A stretch of DNA of 37,138 nt from Bacillota bacterium. GTDB lineage: Bacteria > Bacillota > Clostridia > Christensenellales > WQRI01. Position 1 is the first letter of the stretch. Every line of letters starts with the position of its first letter. The stretch is from NCBI GenBank assembly GCA_009786825.1, contig WQRI01000009.1, forward strand, positions 1-37,138. Direction: 5' to 3'. Positions 1-9,282 of this stretch are shown here, piece after piece. The position numbers were made by a program, and so were the translations under genes. The notes under the pieces are model-generated. The model was not told the DNA's origin, ran no database searches, and saw nothing but the letters and a program-made list of their open reading frames with translations.

Positions 1-283
1 GGGTAATTACAGTTGCACCATACCCCCCCCCCACACTTTCTGCGCTATTAAAAGAAATAATCGGACCCAGTATACTTGTTCGGGTAGTACCATCTAAAGA
101 AGTAAATGTAGATTTAGACCAACCGTCTAACGCTCCTGCTTCAACTGCCTGCTCTAGTGCATTAACCTTTCCGCGTACCATAATGCTATCTGCACTACCA
201 CCTTCAACATCTTGCATTTGGCTATCGTTCATCTCCAGCCCCGCGGTTGGTAGTACTAATTCGTTTTCAAAATTTTTTGACAT
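1..283 (-). CDS. Double-glycine leader small secreted protein, paralogue 0 (3' end truncated by window edge)
   Basis: Read by eye on the minus strand: MSKNFENELVLPTAGLEMNDSQMQDVEGG|SADSIMVRGKVNALEQAVEAGALDGWSKST... ; leader nearly identical to the ORF at 379..789; open to the window edge; G10 homopolymer inside the ORF. Confidence 0.8.
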   Translation of the reverse strand, partial: MSKNFENELVLPTAGLEMNDSQMQDVEGGSADSIMVRGKVNALEQAVEAGALDGWSKSTFTSLDGTTRTSILGPIISFNSAESVGGGYGATVIT

Positions 284-378
284 TTGTTTTTCCCCCTTTT
301 AAATTGTATTTTTTTGTTTTTGTTTTCTTTTAACGTGTTGTAAAATTTTAATTTTTTATTCAATAAGAATTAAATCGG

Positions 379-789
379 TTAATTTCTTATTAAAACACCG
401 CTAGCATAAGACCACACTTTATGTGTACCCATAGTGCTTTCTTTTGTTTTTCTAGCAAAAACAAGACCACCGCTAGCATCACGCCTTATAAAAATTGTTG
501 GTGAAGTTATAACCATATGTATTGCCACTCCCTCAGGACACCTACACCCCCACGCTCCGTCAGGAGATACCATAGGTCCGCTTATTTGTGTATGCGTACC
601 TCCGTCTTGAAGAGCAAATGTGCTTTTTCTCCAATTTAATGCACCTGTGCTAATAGCAAGGTTTATAGATTGCAACATAATTTCTGTTGCGGCAGTATCA
701 CTACCGCCCTCTATATTTTGCATTTGTAGGTTGTCTGTTGCTTTACCCGCTGTTGGCAAAACTAATTTGTTTTCAAAATTTTTTGACAT
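379..789 (-). CDS. Double-glycine leader small secreted protein, paralogue 1
   Basis: ORF 136 aa, leader MSKNFENKLVLPTAGKATDNLQMQNIEGG|S; purine-rich RBS (AAGGGGGAAAAACAAATG); C-terminal W.Y motif shared with paralogues. Confidence 0.85.
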   Translation of the reverse strand: MSKNFENKLVLPTAGKATDNLQMQNIEGGSDTAATEIMLQSINLAISTGALNWRKSTFALQDGGTHTQISGPMVSPDGAWGCRCPEGVAIHMVITSPTIFIRRDASGGLVFARKTKESTMGTHKVWSYASGVLIRN

Positions 790-867
790 TTGTTTTTCCC
801 CCTTGTTTGAGATATATTTTTTTATTTTGTTTTAGTAAATTTATTGTTATTAAGTACTGCTTCTAAC

Positions 868-1326
868 CTACCTAGACTGGAAGCCACTACTGTCATAGCT
901 CCAATTCAAAGTGGTAGTGTTAGAACACTTGCCTATTTCTGTTATGTTGCCGCCCCTGTCTCTTACTATAATAAAGTCTGCCCAGTTAGACGTGCGCGAA
1001 TTAAGCCTATGATACCAAATACGCGTTGTGGTTTCGCCACCTTGGTCTCTACTTTGGCTGCTTACCCACCCGCTTGTCCTGTATGGGTGGCGCGAATACA
1101 TTACTGTTATTGGTAGAGCCGCGCTCTCTAGCGCTAGCACTAAACTGCGTAATGCTTCACCATAATTATTACTACCACCTTCAAGCCCTTGCATATGAGT
1201 ATAACACATCTCGCGCCCACTCGTTGGCAACTCTAAACCTTGCTGATTATTTTTACTTGTACCTTGACCTTGCCCGATAAATTGATTTTCAACTTCTAAA
1301 TTTTCGCTTACAAATTTGGTTAACAT
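868..1326 (-). CDS. Double-glycine leader small secreted protein, paralogue 2 (longer leader)
   Basis: ORF 152 aa; ...GLELPTSGREMCYTHMQGLEGG|SNNYGEALRSLVLALES...NWSYDSSG. Confidence 0.82.
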   Translation of the reverse strand: MLTKFVSENLEVENQFIGQGQGTSKNNQQGLELPTSGREMCYTHMQGLEGGSNNYGEALRSLVLALESAALPITVMYSRHPYRTSGWVSSQSRDQGGETTTRIWYHRLNSRTSNWADFIIVRDRGGNITEIGKCSNTTTLNWSYDSSGFQSR

Positions 1327-1469
1327 TTTTTTGTATCCCCCTGAGAATATTTTAGTACACTAAAGCCACTCAAAATTTTTGTGCTGTTTAGCATACTTAC
1401 TTCATTTTATGAAACTAAGTAATTGCCTTATGCAATATTTTTTTTGTTCAAGTATTTTATACTTTAAAA

Positions 1470-1817
1470 TTATCTTCCAACTCGGAATTCACCAAAATTA
1501 TATGTCCATCGCACTTGTCCCTCGTTAAATTTTCTTGCAGATACAATGCCCACGTTATCGACCGCTTTAAACTTGATTCCGTTTACTACTCTGCCGCTAT
1601 AGCAAATCTCGCCAATAACTGTATACAGCCCACAAGACGATGCCGGGCGCGTCCTTGTCCAGCCATCCGGCAACGCTTGCTGAGTGTGCATATCTCTAAA
1701 AGCGTTAACTACTGCATTTACATAAATGCTATTTACACCACCCTCAAGTTGTTGCATTTCACTTTTGCATAACTCTACACCGCTTTGTAAACCTAATTTT
1801 GTTTTTGTGTTTAACAT
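1470..1817 (-). CDS. Double-glycine leader small secreted protein, paralogue 3
   Basis: ORF starts at 1829 (MGVVMLNTK...); the internal Met is the likelier start. Leader ...GLQSGVELCKSEMQQLEGG|V; core ...GWTRTR...VSARKFNEGQVRWTYNFG. Confidence 0.82.
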   Translation of the reverse strand: MLNTKTKLGLQSGVELCKSEMQQLEGGVNSIYVNAVVNAFRDMHTQQALPDGWTRTRPASSCGLYTVIGEICYSGRVVNGIKFKAVDNVGIVSARKFNEGQVRWTYNFGEFRVGR

Positions 1818-1830
1818 CACTACCCCCAAA

Positions 1831-2187
1831 CTACCTGATTTCTCTTACATATTCCCACAGCACCTCGCCTTCGTGTGTTTTAGTAGCCCTGTGGATATTG
1901 CCTTCTAAATCTCTTAAAACTCTAAGCCCCGTATCCACACCGGATGAGCGTCGCCCGGTAGGCTCTGGCGAGTGTACTGTTATGTACGCTGCTGGTCCGG
2001 CTTGATAGGTAGATTTAGTCCACCCTTGTAATTCGCCCGCCCTAAAAGCCGACTCTACTGCACTCACCTTTAATCTCATTTGTATAGTACTCGTAATAGT
2101 GCTACCACCCTCTGTGCTTTGCATTTGCAAAGCGTCTACTTGTTTGCCCGTAGTTGGCAAAACCAAGTTTTCTGTTTTGTCAGACAT
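1831..2187 (-). CDS. Double-glycine leader small secreted protein, paralogue 4
   Basis: ORF 118 aa; MSDKTENLVLPTTGKQVDALQMQSTEGG|S...GWTKST...EGEVLWEYVR. Confidence 0.85.
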   Translation of the reverse strand: MSDKTENLVLPTTGKQVDALQMQSTEGGSTITSTIQMRLKVSAVESAFRAGELQGWTKSTYQAGPAAYITVHSPEPTGRRSSGVDTGLRVLRDLEGNIHRATKTHEGEVLWEYVREIR

Positions 2188-2206
2188 TTATCTCCCTCCC
2201 TTTTTT

Positions 2207-2260
2207 GAGTTGTTACTTAACCGTACCCACTTGCATATTTTTGCAATTACGTAACAACTC
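2207..2260. repeat. 10-bp perfect inverted repeat between array genes
   Basis: GAGTTGTTAC (2207-2216) / GTAACAACTC (2251-2260), each followed by T6 in the plus orientation; inner TTGCA/TGCAA stem. Confidence 0.6.
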
Positions 2261-2274
2261 TTTTTTATAAATGT

Positions 2275-2646
2275 TTACTCTCGTAAAAAGCCATTGCCCC
2301 TTATGTATTTCCAAATTCTTGCCCCGTCTAAATATTTAAACGCTATAATCAATTCGCCGGCTGGGTTTCTATTAGCATACATACCCGTTAGAGTTTCTAT
2401 TTTTCTAGCACTTAAAGTATCCGGTCTTACAACTGTTTGGTGCGTAGTAATCTCGTTTGTCCTGCTTCTAAAAACATTTTCTATTTTTATCCAGCCCTCT
2501 ATCTCGCCTGCCGCGGCAGCAGTCTCAAAAAACCTTACCATTCCGTTTGCTATTTCTGTGCAGTTGCCCCCTACAATTGTTTGTAGTTGCTGACATTCAA
2601 CCTGCTTTCCCGACAATGGCACTTTTAATGATGACGATACTATCAT
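2275..2646 (-). CDS. Double-glycine leader small secreted protein, paralogue 5
   Basis: ORF from 2661; likely start at internal Met. Leader ...LKVPLSGKQVECQQLQTIVGG|N; core ...GWIKIE...GARIWKYIRG. Confidence 0.82.
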   Translation of the reverse strand: MIVSSSLKVPLSGKQVECQQLQTIVGGNCTEIANGMVRFFETAAAAGEIEGWIKIENVFRSRTNEITTHQTVVRPDTLSARKIETLTGMYANRNPAGELIIAFKYLDGARIWKYIRGNGFLRE

Positions 2647-2754
2647 TATCCCCACCTCCAAATAAAATTTAATTCAAAAAAACAATATTTACTATGTCGT
2701 AAAACGCTTAGTTTGTTATCGGCTTAAGTCATAGCCCAACCCGCCAAATAACTA

Positions 2755-3120
2755 TTAGTTATCTATTATCGCGCCCCTATAGTAATGCCATAGCCTAACC
2801 CCGCTCTCATATTCTGCAGCCCTGATTATTTCGCCGCGCGCATAATTTACTCTTGTTACAAACAACCCCGTTCTTGAGGGGTTCATAAATGTGCTACCGC
2901 TTGGCTGAATACGTGTAAAAACGTGAACCTCACCCGAATTAACCCGGGCCACAGATACAGTTTTTGACCAATCAGGTTTCTCGCCCGTTGCAATTGCATT
3001 CTCAAATCTCTTAATACTATCCCTTACAACATTGCTCCACTCAGAACTACCACCAACTATTTCTTGCATCTGAGCCGTATCTAACTCGACCCCCGGCGGC
3101 AAAGATAGTTTTTTAAACAT
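2755..3120 (-). CDS. Double-glycine leader small secreted protein, paralogue 6
   Basis: ORF 121 aa; MFKKLSLPPGVELDTAQMQEIVGG|SSEW...DWSKTV...GVRLWHYYRG; GGAGG RBS upstream. Confidence 0.85.
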   Translation of the reverse strand: MFKKLSLPPGVELDTAQMQEIVGGSSEWSNVVRDSIKRFENAIATGEKPDWSKTVSVARVNSGEVHVFTRIQPSGSTFMNPSRTGLFVTRVNYARGEIIRAAEYESGVRLWHYYRGAIIDN

Positions 3121-3154
3121 ACGCGTCCTCCTTCCCCTTTTATTTTTTAAAAGT

Positions 3155-3550
3155 TTACATTCTAGTGTCTACGTGCTGTATAAAACCTCTTCTAGTCGAA
3201 TATTCCCACATCACTTGTGCGCCATCTTTTCGCCTTGCTCTTACTATCTGACCATCGCCATTTTTACTAGCAGTAATAACGCCTAGGGGTGTTATTCTGC
3301 CATTTTCGTCTGCTGTATACCTTAAAAACATAAGTTCTGTATTTCTAGGACCAGTCCCAGTAGAAGCAACAGCCCTTCTCCAACCCGTTAAAGCACCCAT
3401 TTCTATACCTTGCTCTAACGCCCGAATAATACCAGTTACTCTCGCATTACAATCTGTCCCGCCCGTAATATCTTGCATTTGCTCTGGACAAACTTCAACA
3501 CCTGTCGGTAAAATTAAACCCGACTTTTCATTTTTAATATCATCTAACAT
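3155..3550 (-). CDS. Double-glycine leader small secreted protein, paralogue 7 (first of the array in transcription order)
   Basis: ORF 131 aa; ...GLILPTGVEVCPEQMQDITGG|TDCN...GWRRAV...GAQVMWEYSTRRG. Confidence 0.85.
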   Translation of the reverse strand: MLDDIKNEKSGLILPTGVEVCPEQMQDITGGTDCNARVTGIIRALEQGIEMGALTGWRRAVASTGTGPRNTELMFLRYTADENGRITPLGVITASKNGDGQIVRARRKDGAQVMWEYSTRRGFIQHVDTRM

Positions 3551-3576
3551 AATCTACCCCCTTCCCCAACACAAAG

Positions 3577-3637
3577 TCATATCATAACGAATTTCTATTC
3601 CGCTACGCTGCACAAGGAAATTCTTTTATGATATGAT
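3577..3637. repeat. Inverted repeat in the 5' leader of the peptide array
   Basis: TCATATCATAACGAATTTC ... GAAATTCTTTTATGATATGA, between the candidate promoter (3734-3762) and the first array start codon (3550). Confidence 0.65.
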
Positions 3638-3733
3638 TTGTCAACGGATGCTACACCCGCTTCGCGATAATTAATTCCTATAGCGATAAATTTGTAGTTT
3701 TTTGTATTTAGTTGTTACAATTTCTTAGTTTAT

Positions 3734-3762
3734 AGTTTAACATATTATAGACTAAAAGTCAA
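3734..3762 (-). promoter_or_regulatory. Candidate sigma-A promoter of the peptide array
   Basis: Minus strand TTGACT-N17-TAAACT with TGn extension; TGACA-CAAAAA-TGTCA palindrome (3770-3785) and A-tracts at ~11 bp spacing just upstream. Confidence 0.5.
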
Positions 3763-3849
3763 TCACTTGTGACATTTTTGTGTCATTTTTTGTAAATTTT
3801 TTGTGTAGATTTTTTTCCATACCTCCATACCTTTTTACATACGCAAAAG

Positions 3850-3886
3850 AAAAAAGCCCCTAGGGTTATTACCTAAAGGCTTTTTT
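3850..3886 (-). terminator. Intrinsic terminator downstream of the 16S unit (A/T runs on both sides, possibly bidirectional)
   Basis: Minus strand AAAAAAGCCTTTAGGtaataaCCCTAGGGGCTTTTTTC. Confidence 0.75.
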
Positions 3887-3896
3887 AATGATGTAT

Positions 3897-3923
3897 GCTC
3901 TTTGCTTAATATATAGGATAGTA
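3897..3923 (-). other. 3' arm of the putative pre-16S processing stem
   Basis: Plus-strand GCTCTTTGCTTAATATATAGGATAGTA; in the transcript it is complementary to the leader segment at 6282-6312. Confidence 0.65.
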
Positions 3924-3929
3924 TAACGG

Positions 3930-3970
3930 CTTGCGGTGTTTGTAAAGATAGGCTTTACACATTCCGCAAG
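3930..3970 (-). other. Hairpin in 16S trailer
   Basis: CTTGCGG...TGTAAAG-ataggc-TTTACA...CCGCAAG nested inverted repeat. Confidence 0.55.
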
Positions 3971-4309
3971 GATTTTAAACTACTTGTCAAGCGGTTGCTA
4001 TTTACAATTGGACAATTCGGACAAGACTTTTATTAAAGGTTGGCGAGATTTTTTAAAAACTCGGACACGTTAATAAAATTATTTTGAACAAATTGGCAAC
4101 CTAGGCTTTTTTCTTTTAAAGCGCCCTAGACTTTTTTGCCTACAGTATACCCTGCGTGTTTTTGCCCTTACGAACTTAATAGGGTAAGTGCAGTTTATTT
4201 GGCGAGTAATCACTCCAAAATTAATTGGCGCTAACTCTGCCACATTAGGCATACTGCTCGACACGGCATTAGTTAAGTAACTTACAGACAAGCCCTTAAC
4301 TATTACTCT

Positions 4310-5820
<1,511 letters not shown>

Positions 5821-6121
5821 AGATGGAATTTATCTTTTAAGAATTAAAATTCTTTGTCTTTGCTCTGCTGACTAACACAATTAAACTTATGTTTAAAAGT
5901 GTTGGATAAATAATTTTAGTCATTTATTTTTGACTAGTGTTTGAGATGTTACCCCCAAACTTGTAAAGAAATTGACAAGAATAGTTTATTTTCGCACTTT
6001 TCTTAAAATGTTATGCCCGTTTTACCAGAAACACATTAAAAGAAATGTCTTACCAAAATAGGTGTGCTAGTTGTTCTGTTTTCACAGAAAACTTTTGCTT
6101 ACTAAGATACACACTAGGTCT

Positions 6122-6244
6122 CTTATTGGCTATATACTTCGCAATGCTTCGTCGAGATTTACGTTTTGTTTCGGTTACGTACAATAAGTACGCGCCCTCA
6201 CAAATACGCATCTCTCCTTGCCTTGCTTGCATCTAGCCAATAAG
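6122..6244 (-). repeat. Dispersed repeat R2, copy 1 (inside the 16S leader)
   Basis: Minus strand GCAAGCAAGGCAAGGAGAGATGCG...GCGTACTTATTGTACG...CAAAACGTAAATCTCGACGAAGCATTGCGAAG; flanking arms CTTATTGGCTA/TAGCCAATAAG; matches 23545-23676. Confidence 0.75.
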
Positions 6245-6281
6245 CATAGAAATTAAATGCCTAATATGGCCTTAGTAAAAT

Positions 6282-6312
6282 TACTATCCTATATATTAAG
6301 TTTTCAAAGAAC
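6282..6312 (-). other. 5' arm of the putative pre-16S processing stem, including a boxA-like site (GTTCTTTGAAAACT)
   Basis: Minus strand GTTCTTTGAAAACTTAATATATAGGATAGTA; 19 nt perfect plus 8 nt (one G-U) complementarity to 3897-3923 around an AAAA bulge. Confidence 0.65.
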
Positions 6313-6315
6313 ACA

Positions 6316-6417
6316 CGCTGTGTAACGTTGGTTACACAGATGTTTATACAGCCTGAGCTTACCTATTTCTAGGCTACATTGCACAACTATATAAACATCT
6401 CACGTAACGCACAGCCT
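6316..6417 (-). other. Structured 16S leader stem-loop upstream of boxA
   Basis: AGATGTTTATA/TATAAACATCT and GCTGTG.../...CACAGC inverted segments, internal CCTA-GAAA-TAGG hairpin; starts at the predicted +1 of the proximal promoter. Confidence 0.6.
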
Positions 6418-6421
6418 TATT

Positions 6422-6450
6422 ATGTTATCACATATGCAAATATATGTCAA
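6422..6450 (-). promoter_or_regulatory. rrn promoter (proximal)
   Basis: TTGACA-N17-TAACAT on minus strand. Confidence 0.75.
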
Positions 6451-6614
6451 GCGTTTTGCAAAACTTTTTTTTATTTTTTTGCATTTCACTTTTCTGTTCA
6501 GCAATTTCGCTTTTACACTTGACGCCTTTTTTTCAAAATCTACTCACAAATATCTGCACAAAAAGGCGACTAAATTACTGCACCCAAAAATTAGGATGCG
6601 CAACCCCTACTACT

Positions 6615-6643
6615 ATTATACTACACTTCAAATAAAATGTCAA
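6615..6643 (-). promoter_or_regulatory. rrn promoter (distal), perfect sigma-A consensus
   Basis: TTGACA-N17-TATAAT on minus strand. Confidence 0.8.
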
Positions 6644-6706
6644 CTGTTTTCACAAACTTTTTTTAAAAACTTTTGCAGAAAATTTTATTTGTTTTTTCGC
6701 ACAAAA

Positions 6707-6964
6707 TTAATACCTACCCCACGCACTCATAATTTTTACAGTTTTGGTACACTCGTCTACCCCATAAATAAGCCTATGATAAAGATTGATGCGCCTAGAG
6801 TAAAACCCGACCCACTCGCCCTCTAGTTTTTTAAATGGTGGCTGATAAGGATTCTCGCGCAACACTTCAATTAAAGCATTAAATTTTTTAGTTACTTGCT
6901 TATCTTTCTTAATTTGCTTTAAATCTTTTTCTGCGCTATTTAAAAATACAATTCTATAATTCAT
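6707..6964 (-). CDS. yoeB: Txe/YoeB-family toxin (mRNA interferase)
   Basis: MNYRIVFLNSAEKDLKQIKKDKQVTKKFNALIEVLRENPYQPPFKKLEGEWVGFYSRRINLYHRLIYGVDE...WGRY; ATG overlaps the antitoxin stop by 11 nt. Confidence 0.88.
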   Translation of the reverse strand: MNYRIVFLNSAEKDLKQIKKDKQVTKKFNALIEVLRENPYQPPFKKLEGEWVGFYSRRINLYHRLIYGVDECTKTVKIMSAWGRY

Positions 6965-7208
6965 CCAAACCCTTAAACTCCTTAAAATCTTGAGGCTTGG
7001 CATTTTTTGCCGCCCTTAGCCTATCAGCCAAACCCGGCACGCTTTCTATATATTCTTCATCAGACATAGTAAACAACTCGTAAACATCTTCTGCCACTAA
7101 AAAAGCATTACCATTTTCAGTTTCAATTTTTTTTGGCATTTTAGTTTTAACAACTTCATCTACAAGCTGCTGAAAATTTGTAATCTCACTTACAACCATT
7201 GGTGTCAT
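6954..7208 (-). CDS. yefM: Phd/YefM-family antitoxin
   Basis: MTPMVVSEITNFQQLVDEV...NGNAFLVAEDVYELFT...; GGAGGGG RBS; co-transcribed with the YoeB-like toxin. Confidence 0.82.
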   Translation of the reverse strand: MTPMVVSEITNFQQLVDEVVKTKMPKKIETENGNAFLVAEDVYELFTMSDEEYIESVPGLADRLRAAKNAKPQDFKEFKGLDEL

Positions 7209-7241
7209 TATAACCCCTCCATTAAATTCTTCTACTAATTT

Positions 7242-7270
7242 AGTATACACCATATCTTTAAAAAAGTCAA
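7242..7270 (-). promoter_or_regulatory. Promoter of toxin-antitoxin module
   Basis: TTGACT-N17-TATACT on minus strand upstream of the antitoxin. Confidence 0.7.
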
Positions 7271-7286
7271 CTGTTATAACAAGTTT

Positions 7287-9269
7287 CTATACTGTTAGCA
7301 CGCCCCTAATGCGCCTTATGCCTGCAGAGCTTGATTCTTCTTTTTGTATTTTGAATGTGCCTAATTCGCCCGTGTTGCTAACGTGCGGACCGCCACAAAT
7401 TTCTTTAGAAAAATAGCCGTTGCTACAAAGGTGTTTTTGTAAATCTGAATTTTTTGCACCACTTGCACTTTCTGTCTCGCCCACAAAATATACTTTTACT
7501 TTTGCGTCGTACCTATCTTCAAAAACGCCGGTTGCGCCTGCCGCCTTTGCTTCTTTCAAACTCATCTCTTTATAGGTTATTGGCAGGTTTTGTTTTATAA
7601 CTTGGTTTACAAGGGCTTCTATTTGGTCTAGTTCTGCACGTTCAACTTTACGCGGAAAGTTAAAGTCGAAGCGCATACGCTCACTAGTAATGTTAGAGCC
7701 TTTTTGAACAATGTCTGCGCTTAACAACTTTTGAAGCGCCGCCAACACCAAATGCGCCGCTGTGTGAAGCCGCGTTGTAGCCTCTGTATCATCTGCTAGC
7801 CCCCCTGCAAACTTTTGTGCCGCGCCAGCCTTAGACTTTTCTTGGTGCGCGCTAAAATGCTCGTGAAAGCCCTTTTCATCTACTTCAAAGCCATTCTCGC
7901 CCGCCAACTCTTTAGTGATTTCTAGCGGGAAGCCGTGCGTATCGTATAGTTTAAACGCCAACTTTCCGCTTATAATTTTTACGCCCTGCTTACTTAAAAA
8001 GCCCGCCACTTTTGTAAACTCTTTAAGCCCGCTCTCTAGCGTTTTGTTAAACTTTTCTATCTCGCCCGCCAAAACATCTACAATTTTACTTGCATTTGTT
8101 TGCAAGTTTTTATATGTAGACTTATACACATCGATGTAAGAGTTTGCAATTTCTATAAGTGCTTCTTTGCCAAGCCCTACATTTCTGCCAAACCTAACGG
8201 CGCGCCTTATCAGCCTACGCAGTATATAGCCTTGGTCTGTGTTAGACGGCGTTATGCCCTTAATATCGCCTATCATAAAAACTGCCGTTCTGATATGGTC
8301 TAGAATAATTCTGCACGCGTCCGACTTTTTGTTATCAAGCCAACTTTCTCTAACACCCGTGTGCTTGAAAATAATGTTATGCGCACCTTCAAAAACATCT
8401 ATGTCGTACACGCTGTTTTGTCCATTAAGCGTATACACAACGCGCTCTAAACCCATACCCGTATCTACATTTTTTTGCTTAAGCGGAATATATTTGCTAT
8501 CGCGCGTTTTCTCGTACTCCATAAATACATTGTTCCAAATCTCAACATATTTGCCGCACTCGCACGAAGGGTTACAAGTGGTAAATTCTGAATTCTGACT
8601 TTTGTCTGAATTATTTTCTTTATTACTAGGCTTTTTAGTTTCTGCTTTTGGTGGAACTGATTTTGGTATGTCTTTTTCTAAAGCGCAAAAATTTCTAGTG
8701 ATGTAAAAAATTTCTGTACACGGACCGCACGGACCAGTCTGCCCAGCCGGACCCCACCAGTTATCTTTTTTGCCAAGATAAAAAATGCGCTCTTTTGATA
8801 TACCCAAACTCTGCCACACACTCGCAGAAAAATCGTCTCGCCCCGCGTTCTCATCGCCTTCAAAAACTGTAACAGCCAACTTGTCTAGCGGTAAGCCAAG
8901 CCCCCCATCTTTTTGTGCGCTTGTTAAAAACTGAAAACTATACTTTATGCTTTCTTCTTTAAAATAGTCGCCCAAAGACCAACTACCAAGCATTTCAAAA
9001 AACGTAAGGTGAGTGTCATCGCCTATGTCGTCTATATCGCCCGTGCGCACGCACTTTTGCACATTAGCAAGGCGCTTGCCCATAGGGTGAGCCTGCCCCA
9101 TCAAATACGGCACAAGCGGTTGCATACCCGCCGTTGTAAATAAAACAGTCGGGTCGTTCTCTGGCAACAAACTACTACTCGGTATAATAGAATGCCCATT
9201 CTTTTTAAAAAAGTCTAAAAACAACTTACGCATACTATCCAGCGTATATTTTACTTTTGTTTTACTCAT
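7287..9269 (-). CDS. alaS: Alanyl-tRNA synthetase, short form (catalytic and editing domains, no C-Ala)
   Basis: MSKTKVKYTLDSMRKLFLDFF...TTAGMQPLVPY...GPCGPCTEIFY...GMGLERV; editing motifs HTAAH and CGGPH; ends right after ...GIRRIRGVLTV. ORF is open to 9458; start chosen by homology. Confidence 0.93.
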   Translation of the reverse strand: MSKTKVKYTLDSMRKLFLDFFKKNGHSIIPSSSLLPENDPTVLFTTAGMQPLVPYLMGQAHPMGKRLANVQKCVRTGDIDDIGDDTHLTFFEMLGSWSLGDYFKEESIKYSFQFLTSAQKDGGLGLPLDKLAVTVFEGDENAGRDDFSASVWQSLGISKERIFYLGKKDNWWGPAGQTGPCGPCTEIFYITRNFCALEKDIPKSVPPKAETKKPSNKENNSDKSQNSEFTTCNPSCECGKYVEIWNNVFMEYEKTRDSKYIPLKQKNVDTGMGLERVVYTLNGQNSVYDIDVFEGAHNIIFKHTGVRESWLDNKKSDACRIILDHIRTAVFMIGDIKGITPSNTDQGYILRRLIRRAVRFGRNVGLGKEALIEIANSYIDVYKSTYKNLQTNASKIVDVLAGEIEKFNKTLESGLKEFTKVAGFLSKQGVKIISGKLAFKLYDTHGFPLEITKELAGENGFEVDEKGFHEHFSAHQEKSKAGAAQKFAGGLADDTEATTRLHTAAHLVLAALQKLLSADIVQKGSNITSERMRFDFNFPRKVERAELDQIEALVNQVIKQNLPITYKEMSLKEAKAAGATGVFEDRYDAKVKVYFVGETESASGAKNSDLQKHLCSNGYFSKEICGGPHVSNTGELGTFKIQKEESSSAGIRRIRGVLTV

Positions 9270-9282
9270 ATGTTCCCTCAAT

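Noticed and set aside
620-3364. Plus-strand ORFs antisense to the GG-protein array
   Set aside because: Overlap better-supported minus-strand genes with leaders and RBSs; no homology features.
3645-3672. Shared string ATGCTACACC[CT]GCTTCGC with ~17959-17976 as a dispersed repeat
   Set aside because: Only ~18 nt with mismatches, and the second occurrence is within the RluA C-terminal coding sequence; probably chance.
4079-4291. 70-aa ORF downstream of 16S
   Set aside because: Within the 16S trailer upstream of the terminator; no recognisable RBS or family; likely spurious.
3923-4309. tRNA-Ile/tRNA-Ala in a 16S-23S spacer
   Set aside because: No cloverleaf-like sequence or conserved GGTTCGAATCC T-arm found by eye; a covariance search would be needed to be certain.
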